The notes under the pieces are model-generated. The model did no database searches. It saw only the letters and a program-made list of their open reading frames with translations, and was not told the DNA's origin. Source: an uncultured Collinsella sp. (GTDB taxonomy: Bacteria > Actinomycetota > Coriobacteriia > Coriobacteriales > Coriobacteriaceae). From it: 64,000 nucleotides of DNA. The position numbers and the translations under genes were made by a program. The stretch covers positions 1 through 64,000 of the forward strand of contig URRB01000010.1 of assembly GCA_900550195.1 (NCBI GenBank), in the 5' to 3' direction. Shown here in pieces: positions 1 through 5,803 of this stretch (position 1 is its first letter; each line of letters begins with the position of its first letter).

Positions 1-356
1 AACAAATCCAAGTTAGACCATTTCAAATGGTTCGATGTCTGCCCGGATGCGACACTGAAGTGAGTGTCCATCCTCGCAGTATCCGGTTCTCAAGGTGCAC
101 GCCTGCGCTGGTTCCCGGTTCCACCGGGCCGCGCGGCAAGGAGATATATTGCCAGACCGCGAAGCCCTGTGGGACGTCAATTCCACTCTTCACAAGTCCT
201 ACACAACATATTGCTTTCTATAGGTAATAGAAAGACTAGTGTGGATCTTCCGCACGTATCAGATGATGACCCTTTGGTTCAGGAATATATAGAGATCGGT
301 CACCTGTAAGTGTTTATCTACCCGCGCTTTTAGCAATGTAGACCAGCGCTTTCGAT
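1..356. other. Left-edge region with many small hairpins, no convincing gene
   Basis: No frame is convincing here. On the plus strand, frame 1 is open from the edge to a TGA at 61-63 and could be the last 20 codons of a gene. On the minus strand an ATG at 71 opens a frame that runs off the window (MDTHFSVASGQ...), so it could instead be a gene start. The stretch is rich in short dyads: ACCATTT/AAATGGT at 18-32, GACACT/AGTGTC at 51-68, CCCGGT/ACCGGG near 115-129, and CTTTCT/AGAAAG near 213-234. These would fit a leader RNA of a minus-strand gene lying off the window, but no family was identified. Confidence 0.3.
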
Positions 357-397
357 AAAAAAAGAGGGAGCGCCGCGCACAACGCGACACTCCCCTA
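357..397 (-). terminator. Terminator of the infC-rpmI-rplT operon
   Basis: Read on the minus strand, a 12-bp stem (GGGAGUGUCGCG with its partner, using two G-U pairs) and a 4-nt loop are followed by seven U. It lies about 20 bases past the rplT stop codon and is a typical intrinsic terminator. Confidence 0.9.
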
Positions 398-415
398 GCG
401 ATTCAAGAGCACCTA

Positions 416-775
416 TTAGGCCTCGAGAGCCTTCTTGGCGATGGTAGCCAGCTCGTTAAAGGACTCGATGTCCTCGTAAGCCATCTGAGCCAGGACCTTG
501 CGGTCGAGCTCGATGCCGGCAACCTTCAGGCCGTGCATGAACTGAGAGTAAGAGATGTCGTTCAGACGAGCAGCAGCGTTGATACGAGTGATCCAGAGAG
601 AACGGATCTCGCGCTTCTTGTTGCGGCGATCACGATACTGATACTGCAGGGAGTGCTGGACCTGCTCTTTAGCATGCTTGTAAGTACGCGAAGCGGCACC
701 GTAGTAACCCTTCGCACGGTGCATAACGGTACGGCGCTTCTTCTTGGCGGCAACAGCGCGCTTAATACGTGCCAT
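416..775 (-). CDS. rplT: 50S ribosomal protein L20
   Basis: Ribosomal protein L20 binds 23S rRNA early in assembly of the large subunit. The 119-residue product has the usual length and the very basic N-terminus (MARIKRAVAAKKKRR), followed by the conserved AKGYYGAASRTYKHAKEQV and RDRRNKKREIRSLWI stretches. It is the last gene of infC-rpmI-rplT, an order conserved across bacteria, and is followed by a strong terminator. In several bacteria L20 represses this operon by binding its mRNA. No L20-binding pseudoknot was demonstrated here. Confidence 0.98.
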   Translation of the reverse strand: MARIKRAVAAKKKRRTVMHRAKGYYGAASRTYKHAKEQVQHSLQYQYRDRRNKKREIRSLWITRINAAARLNDISYSQFMHGLKVAGIELDRKVLAQMAYEDIESFNELATIAKKALEA

Positions 776-821
776 GTTCTATCAACTCCTAGACGGTAAA
801 ACGAAAAACGGGAACGCGAAC

Positions 822-1013
822 TTAGGCGAGACGCGACTTGATGACCTTGCGGTCGGCAGCGGCGATCTCGGTCTCCTGACGGAAGCCACGCTTACGCTTG
901 GTGGACTTCTTGCTCAGGATGTGGCTCTTGAAAGCCTTGGCGCGCATAAGCTTGCCGGTACCAGTCTTGCGGAAACGCTTCTTGGTGCCGCTGTGGGACT
1001 TCATCTTAGGCAT
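822..1013 (-). CDS. rpmI: 50S ribosomal protein L35
   Basis: Small basic ribosomal protein of the large subunit, 63 residues. It shows the family opening MPKMKSHSGTKKRFRKTGTGK and the SKKSTKRKRGFR segment. It lies between infC and rplT with short gaps (32 and 46 bases), consistent with one transcript. A GGAG-type ribosome binding site precedes the ATG. Confidence 0.98.
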   Translation of the reverse strand: MPKMKSHSGTKKRFRKTGTGKLMRAKAFKSHILSKKSTKRKRGFRQETEIAAADRKVIKSRLA

Positions 1014-1045
1014 GAAATACTCCTTAATCGGTTACAGAACACTAG

Positions 1046-1600
1046 TTACTTGGTATCGCTTGCCGCTTTATCCTCATCGAAGGCGCCCTTAATCGGGGCG
1101 AGCAGCATAAGCATGTTACGGCCTTCCATTTTAGGCTTGGACTCGACCGTAGCGTAAGGCTTGAGATCCTCGGCGAGACGCTCGAGAACGTTAAGGCCCT
1201 GCTCCGGGTGAGCCATCTCACGGCCGCGGAACATGATGGTGATCTTAACGCGTGCGCCCTTCTTGAGGAAACGCAGAACGTGGCCCTTCTTGGTCTCGTA
1301 GTCGCCAACGTCGATCTTGGGTCGGAACTTCATTTCCTTGACCTCGACCTTGGACTGGTTCTTACGAGCAGCCTTGGCCTTCATGGCCTGCTGGTACTTG
1401 AACTTACCGTAGTCCATGACCTTGCAGACCGGCGGCTCCGCGTTGGGAGCGATCTCGACCAGGTCGAGACCCTGATCGTCGGCGACGCGCTGGGCATCGC
1501 GGATGGCGAACAGGCCGAGCTGAGAGCCATCGACGCCAATCAAACGGCACGAAGATGCAGTAATCTCGTCGTTGATGCGGGTGTCATCAGACTTAGCTAT
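1046..1600 (-). CDS. infC: Translation initiation factor IF-3, probable AUA start
   Basis: IF-3 binds the 30S subunit, keeps it apart from 50S and checks start-codon pairing. The N-domain (TRINDEITASSCRLIGVDGSQLG, then APNAEPPVCKVMDYGKFKY) and the C-domain (KEMKFRPKIDVGDYETKKGHV) are both complete. The longest frame begins with an ATG at 1615, but that ATG overlaps the only good Shine-Dalgarno, GGAGG at 1613-1609. Eight bases downstream of GGAGG is AUA (1600-1598), giving the product (M)AKSDDTRINDE, close to the normal IF-3 N-terminus. Rare AUU, AUC or AUA starts are known for infC, where they give autoregulation because IF-3 rejects non-AUG starts. The start is therefore inferred from spacing; the gene identity is certain. 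Confidence 0.93.
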   Translation of the reverse strand: MAKSDDTRINDEITASSCRLIGVDGSQLGLFAIRDAQRVADDQGLDLVEIAPNAEPPVCKVMDYGKFKYQQAMKAKAARKNQSKVEVKEMKFRPKIDVGDYETKKGHVLRFLKKGARVKITIMFRGREMAHPEQGLNVLERLAEDLKPYATVESKPKMEGRNMLMLLAPIKGAFDEDKAASDTK

Positions 1601-1613
1601 TTTCCCTACCTCC
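1598..1613 (-). promoter_or_regulatory. infC ribosome binding site that favours an AUA start
   Basis: GGAGG at 1613-1609, an 8-base spacer, then AUA at 1600-1598 in the IF-3 frame. The upstream in-frame ATG at 1615 has its second and third bases next to or inside the GGAGG, so ribosomes bound there could not use it. This is direct sequence evidence for a non-AUG start. Confidence 0.7.
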
Positions 1614-1615
1614 AT

Positions 1616-1817
1616 TCATAAAAAAATAACCCGGCGCTTCTCAGCAACCAGGTCGTACACATAGACATCCTCGATTTGAGGAAGAGAATCTAATTTGTAT
1701 GACCAGTCAGCTGCTCATTGGCGCCAAAAGGTGGGAACCCTCGGGTTCCTCTTTAGGGCATTGCGGGAACAACGCCTTGCGAATAATAACACGTACAGCG
1801 CGTTATCACATTACGTA
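1616..1817 (-). promoter_or_regulatory. infC leader region with a GGAACCC/GGGTTCC hairpin
   Basis: Stretch upstream of infC and downstream of the tRNA-Leu repeats, with no coding potential. A 7-bp perfect stem with a 2-base gap lies at 1734-1749. A short T run follows on the minus strand about 5 bases later. It could be an attenuator or a processing site in the infC leader. An AT-rich block at 1640-1700 may hold the promoter; no clear -35/-10 pair was fixed. Confidence 0.35.
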
Positions 1818-1885
1818 CACGAAAAAGGGGCCTTGACCCCCTTGAACGCTCGCTTGCATGTATGGTGCCCGAGGCGAGACTCGAA
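1818..1885 (-). repeat. Second copy of the tRNA-Leu 3' end and its terminator
   Basis: Near-identical to 2001-2069: a few substitutions and one indel over 68-69 bases. It contains the last part of the tRNA T-arm and acceptor strand, the encoded CCA, the 20-odd bases after it, and a terminator. The rest of a tRNA is absent, so it is a 3'-end duplicate like those left by tRNA-targeted integration, or the remains of a lost tandem tRNA gene. Confidence 0.85.
1822..1841 (-). terminator. Terminator in the duplicated tRNA-Leu tail
   Basis: On the minus strand, GGGG, a 6-7-base loop, CCCC, then TTTTT. It is the counterpart of the terminator at 2005-2025. Confidence 0.7.
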
Positions 1886-2000
1886 GGGCCTTCGCTTCGC
1901 GAAGCCCCGGGCTTCGGGCGCGTGGCGCCCTCGCCACGCTCCGCTACAGACAGGCCACAGGCCTGTTTGCTTAACGCTTCGCGCGCTCACGCGAGTTCGG
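1886..2000. other. Palindrome-rich spacer between the two tRNA 3'-end copies
   Basis: 115 bases with several strong dyads in a row, for example GCTTCGCGAAGC, GCGTGGCG/CGCCACGC and ACAGGC/GCCTGT. It does not fold as a tRNA body and has no reading frame of interest. It sits exactly between the two 3'-end copies, where an integrated element would have been. Confidence 0.6.
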
Positions 2001-2069
2001 CACGAAAAAGGGGGCCGCAACCCCCTTGAACGCTCACTTGCATGTATGGTGCCCGAGGCGAGACTCGAA
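2001..2069 (-). repeat. First copy of the repeat, overlapping the tRNA-Leu 3' end
   Basis: This copy contains the functional 3' part of tRNA-Leu (2047-2069) plus the 46 bases after it, including the terminator. See the partner at 1818-1885. Confidence 0.85.
2005..2025 (-). terminator. tRNA-Leu terminator
   Basis: On the minus strand, GGGGG, loop TTGCGG, CCCCC, then TTTTT, about 20 bases past the tRNA CCA end. Confidence 0.85.
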
Positions 2070-2133
2070 CTCGCACGTTGTTGCCAACGGTGGATTTTGA
2101 GTCCACTGCGTCTGCCAATTCCGCCACTCGGGC
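2047..2133 (-). tRNA. tRNA-Leu (anticodon CAA), CCA encoded
   Basis: Class II tRNA with a long variable arm. Minus strand: acceptor GCCCGAG, D-arm with GGCGGAATTGGCAGACGC, anticodon stem GTGGA/TCCAC around the loop CTCAAAA (anticodon CAA, reads UUG), variable arm with GTTGGCAACAACG, T-arm with GTTCGAGTC, acceptor CTCGGGC, discriminator A and encoded CCA (2049-2047). It stands alone with its own terminator, and its 3' end is duplicated downstream. Confidence 0.97.
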
Positions 2134-2165
2134 ACGCAATGCGTGAGTTAGTTTATCACAGCTTT

Positions 2166-3620
2166 CTACCGATTAGTCCGAAAATGGAACTTCGAGCATT
2201 TCGATGAGTTCGACCCGATGAGTTCGACCGTGCGGAGCATCTCGCGCTGACGGCATCCGCGACCGTCGACCGAAGCCTCACCCATCTGGTTATCGTAAGG
2301 GTCCTCGCGCATGCCGTCGAAAGAGGGCTCAAACTCTGCCTGGAATCGATTGTTGGCCACCATACGCCACGGGTCGAGATTGCCAAAGTAGTGACGGCGG
2401 CGCCACTCCTCCCCCATCCTGCGAGCAGAAGATCCAAATGACACGTCGGCGTTAAGCCAACCGGTCTGCGGCGTATAGAACTCTGCCCAGTCGTGCGACC
2501 CCACCGAATCGGGCGCAACGTACAGGCCGCTCTGCCAACGGGCAGGCACGCCCGCGATACGGCACATGGTGATAAACGTGAGCGCCATAACGCCGCAATC
2601 GCCGCGGAGCGAATGCGCGCAGTCATCGGCAATAGATCCCAAAAGCAAGTACGGCGGCTGATAGCGATAGTCGATATACTGCGTCAGGTAATCATAGATA
2701 GCACGGGCGCGATCGAGCGGATCCTCGAGTCCGTCAACAACACCGGCCGTCAGCTGCTGCAGATACGGCGTGAATGCAATGTGCGGACGGTCCTCAGAAA
2801 TATCTTCGGGCAACGGCGCGTCCATACACGGATGCGACGGAAGCGCACCCCCATAAATATCGCGATAAGCGGCATTGATTTGATAGCGATAGGTCACCGA
2901 GAATGAGCGATCACTCGAAGAAGACCACGAGGCGGTACGCGCCGAAGCGTTCGCGGGAGCAACAGCACCCTCCGGCGTCATATCGAGAACCTCGATATGA
3001 GACTGTTGACGACAGGCGGCGGCAACGGGTAGCCAAGCGCGAACGGTCTCCCCCTCTAGAGCGCCGGGGACAGACAAGGACGCCTTAAGCGTAATAACGC
3101 GAGTCAATCCGTTTTGCGACTCCATCTCCTTGAGCATCTCGTTGCGCAGTGCTATTCCGTCCGTAGAATCGGGACGCATGCCGGGGACCTCTTTGGGATA
3201 TACGCGAAGCGAATCGAGGAAGTTGTCGAGAACGAACAGCTCGCCATCGATAAAGCGCCAGTCAATACGCTTACGGTCAATCAGATCGTCAAACTGCTCC
3301 TCGGTAAACCCAGGCCACTCCTCGCGAATCATCGCAATAGCTCGATCGCGCGATACCGAAAAATGAAGCGGCGTCTCAAGCATGCGATACCGCTCGGCAC
3401 GAACGCAGGCAGCAAGCGAGGGATCGGGATCTTGGGCAAGTAGGCGGTCGCAAGCCTCAATAGCCTGCGAAAGATACCCCGCGTCCTTTAAACGCAGAAT
3501 CTCGGGTGGCAAGCCAACATCTAGAAAACGGAAGTCATCATTGCAAACATCAACAGAGCAACCAACAGGACCCTCGTCAATAACCTTCCCATCCGAAGGC
3601 AGCACATTAATAACAGCCAT
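2166..3620 (-). CDS. Transglutaminase-like cysteine protease-fold protein
   Basis: Protein of about 484 residues. The C-terminal half is a transglutaminase-like domain of the papain fold. The catalytic triad is visible: Cys342 in RGDCGVMAL, His376 in GSHDWAEFY and Asp392 in LNADVSFG, with the usual helix FITMCRIAGVPARWQSG after the Cys. Members cleave or cross-link peptides; the substrate here is unknown. There is no signal peptide or membrane helix, so it is probably cytoplasmic. The frame is open to an ATG at 3656, but that has no ribosome site. The ATG at 3620 has GGAG six bases upstream and is preferred. The N-terminal 200 residues match nothing I recognise. Confidence 0.85.
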   Translation of the reverse strand: MAVINVLPSDGKVIDEGPVGCSVDVCNDDFRFLDVGLPPEILRLKDAGYLSQAIEACDRLLAQDPDPSLAACVRAERYRMLETPLHFSVSRDRAIAMIREEWPGFTEEQFDDLIDRKRIDWRFIDGELFVLDNFLDSLRVYPKEVPGMRPDSTDGIALRNEMLKEMESQNGLTRVITLKASLSVPGALEGETVRAWLPVAAACRQQSHIEVLDMTPEGAVAPANASARTASWSSSSDRSFSVTYRYQINAAYRDIYGGALPSHPCMDAPLPEDISEDRPHIAFTPYLQQLTAGVVDGLEDPLDRARAIYDYLTQYIDYRYQPPYLLLGSIADDCAHSLRGDCGVMALTFITMCRIAGVPARWQSGLYVAPDSVGSHDWAEFYTPQTGWLNADVSFGSSARRMGEEWRRRHYFGNLDPWRMVANNRFQAEFEPSFDGMREDPYDNQMGEASVDGRGCRQREMLRTVELIGSNSSKCSKFHFRTNR

Positions 3621-3656
3621 ACCAAACTCCAAGTCATTAGAACTCTTGAAGTCCAT

Positions 3657-3735
3657 TGTAGCGAGATAAAAAAGAAAGCCCCAACAAGGGAGCCATCAAC
3701 ACCGCCGAGCGGTAGTCAAAAAATGAATTCAGCCC
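3657..3735. other. Spacer between the transglutaminase gene and the repeats
   Basis: AT-rich run upstream of the minus-strand transglutaminase gene that probably holds its promoter. No hexamer pair was convincing. Repeats occupy the rest of the gap to fba. Confidence 0.4.
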
Positions 3736-3736
3736 A

Positions 3737-3814
3737 GTAACCCTGTAGCGAGTTAACAAAGGAGGCCCCGTTCACCCGGAGCTGATTCCGTCGCGCGACT
3801 TCTGGCGAAGCCAG
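3737..3814. repeat. Degenerate copy of the fba-downstream repeat
   Basis: Aligns with 3836-3911: both start GTAACCCTG, carry a GGAGGCCCCGT / GGAAGCCCCGT block and end in the identical CGCGACTTCTGGCGAAGCCAG. It lacks the right arm that makes the second copy a long palindrome. Confidence 0.75.
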
Positions 3815-3835
3815 TAGCCACCTTAATTCAGACTC

Positions 3836-3950
3836 GTAACCCTGCGGCGTTAAACGAAGGAAGCCCCGTCTCCCGGAACTGTTTCCTTGGCGCGACTTCT
3901 GGCGAAGCCAGGTGAGCGCAAAGGAAACAGTGTAGGGAGACGGGGCTTCC
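3836..3950. repeat. Long inverted repeat (27-bp stem), probable fba terminator
   Basis: Perfect arms GGAAGCCCCGTCTCCC (3859-3874) and its complement (3935-3950), a 3-base internal loop, then ACTGTTTCCTT (3878-3888) with its complement (3921-3931). The apex contains a second hairpin, CTGGC-GAA-GCCAG. It lies 20 bases past the fba stop and would form a very stable RNA hairpin or a cruciform. No U run follows on the minus strand, so it may stabilise the fba mRNA 3' end rather than terminate. Confidence 0.85.
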
Positions 3951-3970
3951 GGTGGGAAGTTTAGCGACGC

Positions 3971-4837
3971 TTACGCCTTGTTGACGGAGCCAAACTCCTC
4001 CATGAGCTCCTTGGTGCGGGCAACGATGTTGTCGCGACCAGGCTTGAGGAGCTTGCGGGGGTCAAAGCCCTTGCCCTGCTGATCCTTGCCAGCCTCGATA
4101 TACTCGCGAACGCCCTTGGCGAAGACGAGCTGGAGATCGGTGTTGACGTTGATCTTGGAGATACCCAGGGAGATGGCCTTCTTGATCTGATCCTCGGGGA
4201 TGCCGGTACCACCGTGCAGAACGAGGGGCAGGTCGCCGGTCTGAGCCTTGATCTCGCCCAGACGCTCGAAGGAAAGGCCAGCCCAGTCGGCGGGATACAC
4301 GCCGTGGATGTTGCCGATACCGCAGGCGAGGAAGTCGACGCCCAGGTCAGCAATCTGCTTGCACTCAGCGGGGTCAGCGAGCTCGCCGTTGGAGGTCACG
4401 CCGTCCTCGGTGCCGCCGATGCCGCCGACCTCGGCCTCGATGGACATGCCCTTGGAGTGGGCAAGCTCAACGAGCTCCTTGGTGCGGTCGAGGTTAAGCT
4501 GGAAGGTCTCCTCGTGAGAGCCGTCATACATGATGGACGTGAAGCCGGCCTCGATGCACTTGAAGCAGTCCTCGTAAGAACCGTGATCGAGGTGAAGGGC
4601 GACGGGGACGGTAACGCCCGTGGCCTCGACGGCAGCCTTGACCATGTCGGCGCAGACCTTGAAACCGCCCATCCACTTAGCGGCACCAGCGGTGCACTGA
4701 AGGATCAGCGGAGACTTGGCCTCCTCGGCGGCCTGGAGAATAGCCAGGGTCCACTCGAGGTTGTTGGTGTTGAAGGCACCGAGAGCGTACTTGCCGGCCT
4801 CGGCCTTCTTGAGCATGTCTGCTGCGTTGACGAGCAT
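3971..4837 (-). CDS. fba: Class II fructose-bisphosphate aldolase
   Basis: Zinc-dependent aldolase of glycolysis and gluconeogenesis that splits fructose 1,6-bisphosphate into DHAP and glyceraldehyde 3-phosphate. The 288-residue product has the family hallmarks: GAFNTNNLEW near the N-terminus, the zinc/active-site segment VALHLDHGSYEDC, the YDGSHE segment, EAEVGGIGGTEDG, and the C-terminal LVLHGGTGIPEDQIKKAI and KINVNTDLQ phosphate-binding stretches. The frame extends upstream, but AGGAGGT lies eight bases before the ATG at 4837, which fixes the start. It is monocistronic with a long palindrome after it. Tagatose-bisphosphate aldolase is the closest alternative; length and motifs favour Fba. 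Confidence 0.93.
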   Translation of the reverse strand: MLVNAADMLKKAEAGKYALGAFNTNNLEWTLAILQAAEEAKSPLILQCTAGAAKWMGGFKVCADMVKAAVEATGVTVPVALHLDHGSYEDCFKCIEAGFTSIMYDGSHEETFQLNLDRTKELVELAHSKGMSIEAEVGGIGGTEDGVTSNGELADPAECKQIADLGVDFLACGIGNIHGVYPADWAGLSFERLGEIKAQTGDLPLVLHGGTGIPEDQIKKAISLGISKINVNTDLQLVFAKGVREYIEAGKDQQGKGFDPRKLLKPGRDNIVARTKELMEEFGSVNKA

Positions 4838-5031
4838 AAAAGAAACCTCCTGTAAGGTTGCTCCGATAACGCCTGAGATTTTACCACGACATACCCGAGC
4901 ATAAACGTTCGTTTGTTCACGAATACCATCCGATTGGACAATTTTTGACCGTTTGCCCCACAGAATCGACCCACTGGGGAAAATAGCTTGACGATTGAGC
5001 GGTCTTCGTGGTTCGAAAGACGGCTTCGAGC

Positions 5032-5715
5032 CTACATCTGCATAAACGGATTCTGCATAAGTTCGCGCGCCATCGTGGTCGAATCGCCATGGCCCGTCAA
5101 GCAAACGGTATCGGGCGGAAGCGTCTTGGCAAGTTTGGAGAGCGAGCGCATAATCGCCGCCTCGTCACCGCCGGAAAGATCGGTACGACCGTGGCTGCCC
5201 GGGAAAAGCGTGTCGCCCACAAAGGCGATGTTCCCCTGCTCGGTCGCGGCGAACAGGACGATGCCGCCCGGCGTATGCCCCGGCGTCTCGATCACCTGCA
5301 GGCAGATATCGCCCAATTCAATCGTATCGCCCTCGGCAAGCAGCCGCGTCGGCTCGCCCGGATCGGGCGTCTCAATACCCCACATGGCGCGCTGCTCCTC
5401 GATATTTGCGCGAGGCACCGTCACGTCCTTAGCGCACAACTCATATAGTGCGCTGTCGCCAACGACAGCTCGAACCCCGGCGACCCCGCCAACATGGTCG
5501 GCATGACCGTGCGTGCAGACAGAGCCGAGTACGCGAACCTCGGGATGCGCGGTGCGGATATGCTCCACAAGACGCTCGCCCTCCCACGCCGGATCGACGA
5601 TTAAGCACTCGTCATTCGAAATCACGACGTAACTGTTGGTCTGAATCGGGCCGTTGACGAGTGCCTCAATCGAAGCCGCACCTCGGGGTGTCAGGTCCAA
5701 AGTCATATCGCCCAT
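5032..5715 (-). CDS. Metallo-beta-lactamase-fold hydrolase, glyoxalase II type
   Basis: Protein of 227 residues with the binuclear metal motif CTHGHADHVGG (HxHxDH), a second ligand in TPGHTPGG, Asp in FVGDTLFPGSHGR and the last His in LTGHGDST. It resembles the YcbL/GloB-like thioester hydrolases that cut S-lactoylglutathione-type or other thioesters. The GDTLF.GS.GR segment is typical of this group. AAGGAGGG precedes two ATG codons; the second (5715) has the proper 8-base spacing. It lies 89 bases after relA on the same strand, past a terminator, so it is probably transcribed separately. The substrate is inferred only at family level. Confidence 0.85.
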   Translation of the reverse strand: MGDMTLDLTPRGAASIEALVNGPIQTNSYVVISNDECLIVDPAWEGERLVEHIRTAHPEVRVLGSVCTHGHADHVGGVAGVRAVVGDSALYELCAKDVTVPRANIEEQRAMWGIETPDPGEPTRLLAEGDTIELGDICLQVIETPGHTPGGIVLFAATEQGNIAFVGDTLFPGSHGRTDLSGGDEAAIMRSLSKLAKTLPPDTVCLTGHGDSTTMARELMQNPFMQM

Positions 5716-5736
5716 GCGCATACCCTCCTTCTAAAA

Positions 5737-5770
5737 TACGTTCGAGGCACCAAACGATGCCTCGAACGTA
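5737..5770 (-). terminator. relA terminator
   Basis: Perfect 13-bp stem TACGTTCGAGGCA with its complement and an 8-base loop, followed on the minus strand by a short T-rich run (ATTTTAG). Located 34 bases past the relA stop. Confidence 0.75.
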
Positions 5771-5803
5771 ACCAATATCTATGATGCTGAGAGGCTCTCG
5801 CAC

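Noticed and set aside
110..135. T-box-like core GGTGGAACCG on the minus strand
   Set aside because: It lies in a simple CCCGGT/ACCGGG hairpin. No specifier stem, no antiterminator-terminator pair and no synthetase gene are visible, so a T-box call is not supported.
4957..4979. Terminator CCCCA..TGGGG between fba and the MBL gene
   Set aside because: The stem is only five pairs and no T run follows on the minus strand.
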